Shown here: positions 35,285-44,009 of the stretch, in pieces
Position numbering within the stretch: position 1 is the first letter of the stretch
Layout of the letters: each line of letters begins with the position of its first letter
Source of the DNA: Topomyia yanbarensis
Taxonomy: Eukaryota; Arthropoda; Insecta; Diptera; Culicidae
Direction: 5' to 3'
Assembly: GCF_030247195.1 (NCBI RefSeq)
Contig: NC_080670.1
Coordinates: forward strand, 213,826,546-213,890,545
DNA length: 64,000 bases
The notes under the pieces: model-generated
What the model saw: the letters and a program-made list of their open reading frames with translations, nothing else
What the model was told of the DNA's origin: nothing
The model's database searches: none
Made by a program: the position numbers and the translations under genes

Positions 35285-35675
35285 TTCCCAAATGAACATC
35301 GAACACCATGTTCGTTCAAGTTCTGTGCTCAACTTAAACCCACACCCAAACTCGAACGCGCTAATGCGTACTAAAACACGTACACATGTTCGTCTGCACA
35401 ACCGAACCCCATGTACGTACGCGGTGTTCGTACACACAGGTTCTTGACACTAGTTTTCTCTTTCTATCACGGATCATCACTAGTGTTGACTCATTCTGTT
35501 TTGTGTGCGCCTTTCTTGTGTACGCACACGGTGTTTAAACCTAAGCTTGCACATCGTTCGCTTGGGTTCGGTGTTCGAGGCGAACCTGTACACAAAGGCA
35601 AAGCAAGTTTGAGGTTGAACGCGTGTACGAAATTTTGTGCACAGGTGCAAACTTATCGATGTTGATGGGAAGACT
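35285..35675. mobile_element. MITE-like insert of about 390 bp in the Penelope-like element
   Basis: The Penelope-like reading frame breaks here and resumes on the other side. The insert is rich in GTTCG/CGAAC and GTACAC words with several internal inverted pairs (GACACTAGT and ACTAGTGTTGAC; GTACACACAGG and CCTGTACAC). Edges CTTCCCA..ACATCGA and TCGATGTTGATGGGAAG are mutually inverted. No clean target duplication was found. Confidence 0.5.
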
Positions 35676-36766
35676 GGTTTCAGGTAACACCGTACCTTGT
35701 TCTTTCATCCGTTGTCGTTATTTTGTTGAATCTTCCAGAAGATTGATCTTTAAGAAGATTGCCGGACTCTTCTACTGAAACGCTTCGAAATAATATCGCG
35801 ACATCAAAGGAAACCATGATTTCGTCGTCTCCGATGTGGTTTGATGACTGAAGCTGGGGCCACATTATGCAACCAACTCGAATCGACTTTTCCATACAAG
35901 CTTGTATACAAAAAACCTTTCGTTTCGAGATGCGCAATGCCACCCTGATCTGAGAAATCCTGCATGTTTTTTTATTGTTCGACTAGGGAATTTTGTTGAC
36001 ATGGCTTGGAATTCGTCTACTAACCAGTTGGTTCTCCGACGGCTTGAACAATCTCTTTCACCTCATTTCCTGGCTTATGTACTTTCGGGAGTCTTTTAAT
36101 TCTGAAGAGTGTGGGTTTTGGTACTCGAAGCACAGAGAACAGACATCCATGATCGAGCAAATATATTAATAAAACGTGTGTAAACATTTGAACTAATATA
36201 TGATAAAACACTAGCGCCGCCACACTAACTTATCCCAATTATCCGTCCAATCCATTCCCGAACCGGCTCTAAATCCTCAATGGATTCAGTATGAAATCTG
36301 GCTCAAAGAAAACAACCGATTCCGACTCAATTGGTTGATTTTTTTTTTCAATTTGTTTATTTGATAAGGCACGTATGCGTTAGCTTAAAGGTGCCATTTT
36401 TTCATTGTTTTACATTTTGAATTTCTTAAAACTAGGGGGTTACACATTTCAATATTATTTTGTTTTATATAATGAAACTAAAAAAAAAAAAAAAAAACTT
36501 TACAGCTAACTTATACATATAAAAGAGGGTATAATATAATATTCGTAAGATTTGGGGGACGGGTCATTTTGTGTGTTCTTTGTATGGTAATTCACTTTAT
36601 GATTTTTAGAAGGGAGATTGTAGGAGAAATTAATTATTAACTAAGCGGAACATTTTACAAGCTTATTAACTAGAAATAACTAGAAAGAGTGGTTCAAGAT
36701 TAAGGGGAATTAATTAGGGCTATTTTAAAGTAGTGGTACTGTTGGTCATTTCTTAACGAGATTAAA

Positions 36767-37165
36767 TATTGATCAACTAAAACTAAGCACTTAAGTTTTG
36801 GGAATATATTCAAGGGGAGAAGGGGATGAAGTCATACATCTGTGTATCAGAGACATGGGAGGGAGAGCGGACAAGGCTGAAGGGGGGGGGGGAGGGGGTG
36901 AGATATAAACTTTCAGTTTCCGGCATCAGGAATTAACGGCCAGGATTACAGATTCGAACGGATTGATCAACTAACACTAGAAGATAGGGGGGCACATAAG
37001 TTTTGGGAAGATATTCAAGGGGAGAAGGGGTGAAGTCATACATCTGTGTATCAGAGACATGGGAGAGAGGGTGGACAAGGCTGAATAGGGGGGGGGGGGA
37101 TATAAACTTTCAGTTTCCGGCATCAGGAATCAACGACCAGGATTACAGATTCGAACGGATGTATC
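36767..37165 (-). repeat. Two 193-bp direct repeats in the retrotransposon 3' UTR
   Basis: GATCAACTAA at 36,771 and 36,964 starts two copies that share TTTTGGGAA.ATATTCAAGG, ATACATCTGTGTATCAGAGA and TTTCAGTTTCCGGCATCAGG, with small differences in the G-run lengths. G-runs of 9-10 occur in each copy on the plus strand, so the element RNA would carry C-runs. A partial third start (ATGTATCAAGTA) follows at 37,158. Confidence 0.8.
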
Positions 37166-37411
37166 AAGTATTGGGACGCCGGGCGGTTTTCCTCGAGCCG
37201 GCAGGGGTTCCTCCAGACGATTTCGTAGTACGGCTCAGATACGGATCGGGAACACACCGCGCTGCGTGTGTGATGTTGTACTGTAGATCTCGTGTTGTTG
37301 GTTCATTCGACAGATGTTTTGTCTCGTCTTGGAGTCGTATCAAACCATCGTTGGGGTACGGTAGGCGGAAGAGGGCACTTCTGGGAATAATAAGAGAAAA
37401 GATAGGGGCAT

Positions 37412-40400
37412 TTAAATTTGGATATTGATGGTTTTGAGGAACGTGTATATAAGGGACATGTAGAGAATATCGCGGCTTGCTAGTACATCTCGAACCGGGA
37501 CATTGGGTGATCTTCCTCGGGCCCGAAGGGAATCGAATAGTTGAGATCTGGCAGAACAGTACTCGGCGCATGCCCAGACAACATGTTCGATTTCGTGATA
37601 ACCGTTGCCACAAGCGCAGATACCGCTATCCACGAGCCCAATACGCCGGAGATGTGCGTCCAGCGTGTAGTGATTGGACATGAGCCGAGACATCACGCGA
37701 ATGAAATCCCGACCCACATCCATCCCTCTGAACCAAGGTTTCGTCGATACCTTAGGGATTATCGAATGTAGCCACCTTCCCAGTTCACCATTGCTCCATG
37801 AAGTTTGCCAACTTTCGAGGGTTCTCTGATGAGTGATACTGAAAAATTCGCTGAAGCTAATTGGTCTTTCATATATGTCACCTTGTAAAGCGCCCGCCTT
37901 AGCTAAAGAGTCCGCTTCTTCATTACCTGGAATGGAGCAATGCGAGGGAACCCAAACTAAGGTAATCTTGTACGATCTTACAGACAAAGCACGCAGGCGC
38001 TCCCAGATTTTCCCCAGAAAATATGGAATGTGCTTTCTAGGTTTCATTGAACGGAGAGCCTCGATTGAGCTGAGGCTATCCGAGACAATAAAGTAATGAT
38101 CGGTGGGCAAAGTATCAATGATCCCAAGGGTATACTGAATAGCAGCAAGTTCTGCGACGTAAACTGAAGCAGGATCATTGAGTTTGAATGAGGCGGTGAG
38201 GTTTTGATTGAATATACCGAAGCCAGTGGAGCCGTCGAGGCTTGACCCGTCGGTGTAAAACATCTTGTTGCAGTCGACTTCTCGAAATTTACTATGAAAG
38301 ATGCTTGGGATCACTTGCGGACGTATGTGATCCGGGATTCCACGAATCTCGTCTTTCATGGATGTGTCGAAGAATACAGTTGAATCAGAAGCATGAAAGA
38401 GATTGACACGGTTGGGATAGTATGAAGAAGGATTGATATTTTGTGCCATGTAATCGAAGTACAAGGACATAAATCGGGTTTGAGAATTGAGCTCGACAAG
38501 CCTTTCGAAATTTGCAATTACTAACGGGTTCAAGATATCGCATCGGATGAGCAATCGATATGAGAGTTCCCAAAATCGATTTTTCAGCGGAAGGATGCCC
38601 GCCAGCACTTCTAAACTCATCGTATGTGTCGAGTGCATGCAACCCAAAGCAATACGCAAACAACAATATTGGATTCGCTCTAGTTTGATGAAATGTATGT
38701 TCGCAGCGGAGCGGAAACAGAAACTCCCGTACTCCATCACCGACAATATTGTTGTTTGGTACAGCCTGATCAGGTCTCCTGGGTGGGCACCCCACCATGT
38801 TCCGGTTATTGTACGGAGAAAGTTGATCCTTTGCTGGCACTTCTGTTTCAGATACCTAATGTGACATCCCCAGGTTCCTTTAGAGTCGAACCAGACCCCG
38901 AGATATTTGAAAGTTGAAACCTGAGCAATAGTTTGACCCATTAATTGAAGCTGTAGTTGCGCTGGTTCACGCTTCCTTGAAAATACGACTAGCTCAGTTT
39001 TCTCCGTGGAGAACTCGATACCTAGCTGGAGGGCCCAAGCAGACAAATTGTCCAAGGTATCTTGCAATGGTCCTTGCAGATCGACGGCTTTGGGACCTGT
39101 AATAGAGACCACACCGTCATCTGCAAGCTGCCTTAGCGTGCAGGAATTGACAAGACATTCGTCAATGTCATTCACGTAAAAGTTATAGAGAAGGGGGCTT
39201 AGACATGAGCCCTGGGGAAGACCCATGTAGCTAATTCGTGATGTCAATAAATCACCATGCGAAAAATGCATATGTTTTTCAGACAGCAAGTTTAGCAAAA
39301 AGTTGTTTAGAGTCGGTGAAAGACCATGCTGGTGCAGCTTCTCAGAAAGAATTTTGATAGAAACTGAATCAAAAGCCCCCTTTATATCTAGGAAAACTGA
39401 TGCCATCTGCTCTTTGCTAGCATAAGCCATTTGAATTTCTGTTGAGAGCAACGCAAGACAATCGTTCGTCCCTTTGCCTTTGCGGAAACCAAATTGTGTA
39501 TCTGACAGTAAGCCATTTGCTTCAACCCAATTATCGAGGCGAAACAAGATCATTTTCTCGAACAACTTTCGGATACAGGACAGCATCGCAATCGGTCGAT
39601 ACGAGTTGTGGTCGGAGGCTGGTTTTCCTGGTTTTTGAATGGCGATGACCTTCACTTGCCTCCAGTCATGAGGGACAATATTACCCTCAAGAAACTTATT
39701 AAATAAATTCAACAAGCGTCTCTTGGCAGAGTCTGGCAGATTCTTTAACAAGTTAAATTTGATTCTGTCTGGCCCTGGGGCTTTATTGTTACATGATAAG
39801 AGAGCAAGTGAGAACTCCACCATCGAAAACGGTGTTTCGTTCGCGTTATTGTGAGGGGACGCGGCGCGGTAGATCTTCTGTGCCGGGGCGGAATCCGGAC
39901 AAACCTTCTTGGCAAAATCGAATATCCAACGGTTTGAATATTCCACGCTCTCATTAGTACTGTTTCGGTTTCGTAAGCGTCGGGCCGTACTCCAAAGAGT
40001 GCTCATCGATGTTTCTCTCGTTAGTCCGTCGACGAACCGGCGCCAGTAGCTACGTTTTTTGGCTTTTATCAAACTCTTCATGCGCGTTTCCGCCATCGCG
40101 TACTGTCGGTAGCTAGCTGGCAGCCCGTCGTCCCGGAAGGTCTTATACGCAGCGGCCTTCTCCGCGTACACGTCTGAGCACTCTTTGTCCCACCATAGAT
40201 TGGGAGGACGCCCGCGTGAATTCGCGTCTGGTACGCGTTTAGTCTGAGCTTGAATCGCGGTATCGAGAATCAAGCCAGCCAGGAACCCGTACTCTTCCTC
40301 CGGAGGAAGCTCTTGTGTCGATTCTACTTTTTCGGATATCACGGACGCGTAGCTCTTCCAATCAATATTTCGTGTGAGGTCATACGAAACATTGATTGTA

Positions 40401-41098
40401 TTCGGTGGCCCTGAACCGTTAGCAATATTAATTACGATTGGCAGATGGTCGCTGCCGTGGGGATCAGAGACTACCTTCCACATGCAATCTAACCGCAGCG
40501 ATGTCGAGCAGAGGGACAGGTCTAAGGCGCTCGGACGCGCTGGAGGGGCAGGAATCCGTGTCATTTCACCCGTATTCAAAATGGTCATATTGAAGTTGTC
40601 GCAAAGCTCATGGAGTAGGGTAGATCGATTATCGTCATGAAGGCAACCCCATGCCGTGCCGTGGGAGTTGAAGTCACCTAAAACTAGCCTCGGTGCGGGG
40701 AGGAGTTCCGCAATATCGCAAAGCCGTCGGTGGCTAACTGAGGCTCTAGGGGGGATGTAGGTGGAAGCAATGCAAAGGTCTTTGCCTTTAATTCTGGTTT
40801 GGCAAGCGACAACTTCAATGCCTGGTGTCGAGGGGAGGTCGATCCGATTGAAAGAATAGCACTTTTTGATCCCCAAAAGTACTCCTCCGTAAGAGTCTTC
40901 TCGATCCAAGCGAATAATATTAAAATCGTGGAAGTGTAGGGTTATTTCTGAAGTGAGCCATGTCTCGCATAGGGCAAATGCATCGCATTTCAAATTATTT
41001 AGTAAGATTTTAAACGAATCGATTTTCGGGATAATGCTTCTGCAATTCCACTGTAGAACAGTGATTAAATCCTTGACCTCGTTCGATGAATTAGCCAT
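37412..41098 (-). CDS. ORF2 endonuclease-reverse transcriptase-RNase H of the non-LTR retrotransposon (1,228 aa)
   Basis: This is the replication enzyme of the element: it nicks target DNA and primes reverse transcription there. I take ATG 41,096-41,098 as start because it overlaps the ORF1 stop. An AP-like endonuclease spans residues 10-225, with QWNC (N18), CETW (E45), LGDFNSH (D142, N144) and GSDHLP (D217, H218). The reverse transcriptase lies at about 440-740, with NSYRPIAMLSC, FGFRKGKGTND, FLDIKGAFD (D571), LPQGSCLSP (627-635) and a catalytic LADDG at 658-662. RNase H spans about 945-1070, with FYTDGSS (D950), AELAA (E983), VSDSLSS (D1007) and NEEADSLAK (D1063). A C-terminal C-x-C...H...H...C motif (1161-1177) follows. 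All catalytic residues are present and the frame is open throughout. Confidence 0.93.
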   Translation of the reverse strand: MANSSNEVKDLITVLQWNCRSIIPKIDSFKILLNNLKCDAFALCETWLTSEITLHFHDFNIIRLDREDSYGGVLLGIKKCYSFNRIDLPSTPGIEVVACQTRIKGKDLCIASTYIPPRASVSHRRLCDIAELLPAPRLVLGDFNSHGTAWGCLHDDNRSTLLHELCDNFNMTILNTGEMTRIPAPPARPSALDLSLCSTSLRLDCMWKVVSDPHGSDHLPIVINIANGSGPPNTINVSYDLTRNIDWKSYASVISEKVESTQELPPEEEYGFLAGLILDTAIQAQTKRVPDANSRGRPPNLWWDKECSDVYAEKAAAYKTFRDDGLPASYRQYAMAETRMKSLIKAKKRSYWRRFVDGLTRETSMSTLWSTARRLRNRNSTNESVEYSNRWIFDFAKKVCPDSAPAQKIYRAASPHNNANETPFSMVEFSLALLSCNNKAPGPDRIKFNLLKNLPDSAKRRLLNLFNKFLEGNIVPHDWRQVKVIAIQKPGKPASDHNSYRPIAMLSCIRKLFEKMILFRLDNWVEANGLLSDTQFGFRKGKGTNDCLALLSTEIQMAYASKEQMASVFLDIKGAFDSVSIKILSEKLHQHGLSPTLNNFLLNLLSEKHMHFSHGDLLTSRISYMGLPQGSCLSPLLYNFYVNDIDECLVNSCTLRQLADDGVVSITGPKAVDLQGPLQDTLDNLSAWALQLGIEFSTEKTELVVFSRKREPAQLQLQLMGQTIAQVSTFKYLGVWFDSKGTWGCHIRYLKQKCQQRINFLRTITGTWWGAHPGDLIRLYQTTILSVMEYGSFCFRSAANIHFIKLERIQYCCLRIALGCMHSTHTMSLEVLAGILPLKNRFWELSYRLLIRCDILNPLVIANFERLVELNSQTRFMSLYFDYMAQNINPSSYYPNRVNLFHASDSTVFFDTSMKDEIRGIPDHIRPQVIPSIFHSKFREVDCNKMFYTDGSSLDGSTGFGIFNQNLTASFKLNDPASVYVAELAAIQYTLGIIDTLPTDHYFIVSDSLSSIEALRSMKPRKHIPYFLGKIWERLRALSVRSYKITLVWVPSHCSIPGNEEADSLAKAGALQGDIYERPISFSEFFSITHQRTLESWQTSWSNGELGRWLHSIIPKVSTKPWFRGMDVGRDFIRVMSRLMSNHYTLDAHLRRIGLVDSGICACGNGYHEIEHVVWACAEYCSARSQLFDSLRARGRSPNVPVRDVLASRDILYMSLIYTFLKTINIQI

Positions 41099-42413
41099 CG
41101 AAGGATACAATCGCTGAAAGAAGGGGCCATTTCGCAGTGAACTGCATCAAAAATGTTTTTACTGCGGGGAGAAAGCTTATCAAGATACTTTTAAGGGGGT
41201 CAGAAATGTTTAACGCTGTAAGAATACGGTCCACAATGTCAGAGAAATTTATTAAGCCAGCACTGTTTTCTTTCTCTGGCTGAGATATGGGAACACTTGG
41301 GGTTTTTGATGTTCCTGGAAGTGCTGGGAACTCCTTTTCTGAGCTCAGGTTACTGAGACCGGGAGCGACTTGCTTCGGTTTTGCACCAGTACTTCCTTGA
41401 GTAGTTATTTTAGGGGGACCATGAAGAGACACCTTCTGGCCTTTACGACGAAGCTTGGAAGAAGAAATGTTCTTCCTTTTTCTACTACTTCTAGGCACAG
41501 CAGAAGATGTTCCCTCCTGGGGTTCATCACAGTCGCCTTCGTCAGTAGACAAGTTGGTAAAGATGTTCGTAGAGACAGGTGGCGTAGCTATCTTAAGCAT
41601 TTCTGCAAAAGATCGCTTAGAGCGTCCCTGAAGGGAACGCTTAAGATTTTCCTCGCGCTGTTTGTACGCGGGACATGAAGGGAGATCATGTGGGTTTCCC
41701 CCACAGTAGAGACACTTTTCGACATCTCTACCACAGGAATCATCCGCATGATTCCCACCGCATTTCCCACAGCGGGCTTTATTGCTACAATGGGAGGCTG
41801 TGTGTCCCAATTGTTTGCAATTAGTACAGTTCATGACCCGCGGCACAAAGAGGCGAACAGGTAGACGAACCTTGTCAAAGAGGAGGTAATTGGGCAGGGC
41901 AGAGCCGGCGAAGGTCACCCGATAAGAGTCTAAGTTGACGTATATTTTCTTGCCGTCAGCTGCGACTGATGCTGAATGCAAACGTTTGCATTCCAGTATC
42001 TTCACTGGCTTAAGCATGGGGTCTTTGAAACAGCCAGTCCCATATTTTAGCAGGTCCTCGCAATTCAGACTCGAATCGGAAACGACCCCACTGACTTCAA
42101 CCCTGCTAGCTGGAATATACACCCTGTACTCCTTCGTAAAGGGCTCGTAGCCAGCAATATCGTTTGCCTGAGTAGAACTGTTAACCACCACCCGAAGCTT
42201 ATCAGGGCGAATTTTCGATATTTCTGTCACGGCCGAATACCGATCCGTCAGAACTCGAGAAATCTGCAACAGATTCAAACACTTTTTTTCTTTGGTCCGG
42301 AAGAAGATCACAAATGGCCCGGTGGCCGAGCTCGGATATACCTTGAGCCGGGGAGCCGATTTTATTTCGACGTCCATCTCACCTTGAGATGAACCGCCGT
42401 CAGGGGAAGTCAT
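41091..42413 (-). CDS. ORF1 nucleic-acid-binding protein of the non-LTR retrotransposon (440 aa)
   Basis: This Gag-like protein packages element RNA in LINE-type retrotransposition. It starts at ATG 42,411-42,413 and ends at TAA 41,091-41,093. Three zinc knuckles are visible: C196-x2-C199-x4-H204-x4-C209, C215-x2-C218-x3-H222-x4-C227 and C234-x2-C237-x4-H242-x4-C247. They follow a region resembling the domain that precedes knuckles in insect non-LTR ORF1 proteins (residues about 95-195). The C-terminal part is Ser/Lys/Pro-rich with a basic stretch (SRKRKNISSSKLRRKGQK), a likely nuclear-localisation or RNA-binding tract. The stop overlaps the ORF2 start in ATGGCTAA, so ORF2 is probably translated by termination-reinitiation. 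A degraded homologue lies at 50,470-51,223. No stop or frameshift is present. Confidence 0.9.
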   Translation of the reverse strand: MTSPDGGSSQGEMDVEIKSAPRLKVYPSSATGPFVIFFRTKEKKCLNLLQISRVLTDRYSAVTEISKIRPDKLRVVVNSSTQANDIAGYEPFTKEYRVYIPASRVEVSGVVSDSSLNCEDLLKYGTGCFKDPMLKPVKILECKRLHSASVAADGKKIYVNLDSYRVTFAGSALPNYLLFDKVRLPVRLFVPRVMNCTNCKQLGHTASHCSNKARCGKCGGNHADDSCGRDVEKCLYCGGNPHDLPSCPAYKQREENLKRSLQGRSKRSFAEMLKIATPPVSTNIFTNLSTDEGDCDEPQEGTSSAVPRSSRKRKNISSSKLRRKGQKVSLHGPPKITTQGSTGAKPKQVAPGLSNLSSEKEFPALPGTSKTPSVPISQPEKENSAGLINFSDIVDRILTALNISDPLKSILISFLPAVKTFLMQFTAKWPLLSAIVSFDG

Positions 42414-43174
42414 TTTTGCACGGGCCTATTGCCCAGTGCACGTTATTAAGACAACCAAGAAGGGGAAACGAAAACTAATACTTAGCTTGTGTATGTAACG
42501 GTATCCAGACGGCTTACTAAAAGAACACTGCTTCACTTCACTGACCGGCTAACGGTACTCAGAAACAGAAACACAAAAGAAGGGAAAAATAATGAAACCT
42601 CAACTAGGCGTGTGCCAATAACCTTGAACGCGGATTAACACTATTTGTCGCTATAGAGTGTACGGACCGATGACAAAAGACTTCTATCTCGACTGAGTGC
42701 TCGATAACGAATGACAATTGGTTGATGCATTTGAGTTGGCATTCATACTGAATCCCCTCAGAAGTCCGAACCGGTTCCGGAATGGTTTGACTGAGTAGAG
42801 GTATAACCGCTGTCAATTCAGTCGAACTCAGCCACTAAAAACTTGCCGACAGTAGCGCACCTGGTGGAGATATCGCAACTACCTTCGAAAACGTTAGGGA
42901 TTTTTACACAAGTTGTATGCTGAAGATGGACGTCTGTTCTCTGTGCTCGAAGCTTACTGATTGATGATCCTAGGACTGATTTACATTAATTTTGTCTACT
43001 CGTTTTACCACATCTGGGAGCGGGTTCGTTCTGTTGTCTGTAAGAACTGTTACTAAGTGTTTGTAGTATTTGGGCGTCGTACTCCTCTTTGTCTAATATC
43101 GCGGTTTTATTTCCTTTTGCCACCCTTCACAAAGTAAACGGGTTTTTCGTTCAATGCGCTGATCGTCTTGATGT

Positions 43175-43694
43175 GACGGCGCCGGTGGTTGAGTGGTAAG
43201 CGTGACCGCCACTCATTCCAGTTGTCCTGGGTTCAATTCCAGCCGAGGTCTTTGAGATTTTTCTGAGGTGAAAAAATCTGTGGTCACGTCTTCCTTCGGA
43301 AGGGAAGTAAAGACATTGGTCCCCGGTCCATGAGTTGATGGATCGATATCTCGTCCTGATAGTGGAGTCACCTCTCTGGCGTCGGTAAAGAAGAAGTAGA
43401 ATCCAACTTCTATACTTACTACCAAATATCCTCCTCCCGTGATACTTGTGGAGTGCGGCCTCTAGCAAAAGCAAGTATCGGACTAACATTCCTTCCCTTT
43501 CCTTCCGCAATCTAAGTAGCGGGCCGGGCCGGCGCCGGTATTGATCAATAAACACTTTAGGATTACCAGGAGTTGCACAATTGAAAGATGTTTCGCTACT
43601 CCCAAGCATAATTATCTGCTGATTCCCTGTGCAACTTCAGCGAGTCCAGATCGATAACGGAATAGCAGCCAGGGGTGGTCGCACAAGCTCAAGC
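43175..43694 (+). mobile_element. tRNA-derived SINE, 520 bp, with 24-nt duplication
   Basis: The tRNA-related head (43,178-43,250) has an A box GTGGTTGAGTGG and a B box GGGTTCAATTCC. The body contains TTCCTTCGGAAGGGAAGTAA and CCATGAGTTGATGGATCG, which I recall from mosquito SINEs. TCAATGCGCTGATCGTCTTG plus ATGT flanks the left (43,151-43,174) and recurs with one mismatch at 43,695-43,718. It interrupts the Penelope-like element. The length is large for a single SINE, so the 3' half may be a captured sequence. Confidence 0.75.
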
Positions 43695-44009
43695 TCAATG
43701 CCCTGATCGTCTTGATGTCCGTGTTGTTTATTTTCACGGAAGGTTCCTTAATAGTTTCTACAATCATCGATCGAGTCTTGTTGATCTATGCTATGAGGAA
43801 GTTGGCAGGTGTTTATTGCCGTTTCTACGTCGATGATGATCTGTGCGACCTTTGGCTGGAGGATTATTGCGTAATTCAGGCCGTTGTTGAATAACCGCAG
43901 CTGTTGCTTCGAAAATTGATGGGAAGACCGGTTTACCACGAAATCCATCAGCAGATGTACCGTGGGTTTCGATGGACTCTGTTTGATTTGTAGTGTATAA
44001 GACAATGCA

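Larger units (their letters stand above)
36340..42714 (-). mobile_element. Full-length I-superfamily non-LTR retrotransposon, 6,375 bp
   Basis: The element is bounded by a perfect 12-bp target duplication, CAATTGGTTGAT (36,328-36,339 and 42,715-42,726). On the minus strand it has a 301-nt 5' UTR beginning at 42,714, an intact ORF1, an intact ORF2 overlapping it by eight bases, a 1.07-kb 3' UTR with two 193-bp direct repeats, and a short A-rich tail next to the duplication (poly-T at 36,339-36,348 on the plus strand). The 5' UTR contains CACTCAGTCG about 20 nt from the end, an arthropod initiator (TCAGT) as in internal pol II promoters of such elements. ORF2 carries endonuclease, RT and RNase H, which places it among I/Loner-like clades. 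Nothing visible prevents activity. Confidence 0.9.
36130..42946. mobile_element. MITE-like element (about 430 bp net) split by the full-length retrotransposon
   Basis: The outer ends are inverted repeats: GCACAGAGAACAGACATCCA at the left and the complement of GCACAGAGAACAGACGTCCA at the right. Inner inverted similarity (CCATTCCCGAACCGG against CCGGTTCCGGAATGG, plus ATTCAGTATGAA against TTCATACTGAAT) flanks the retrotransposon insertion point. Removing 36,340-42,726 restores a compact palindromic element lying within the Penelope-like coding region. Confidence 0.65.

Noticed and set aside
43151..43609. 152-residue minus-strand frame
   Set aside because: It is the antisense of the tRNA-derived SINE.
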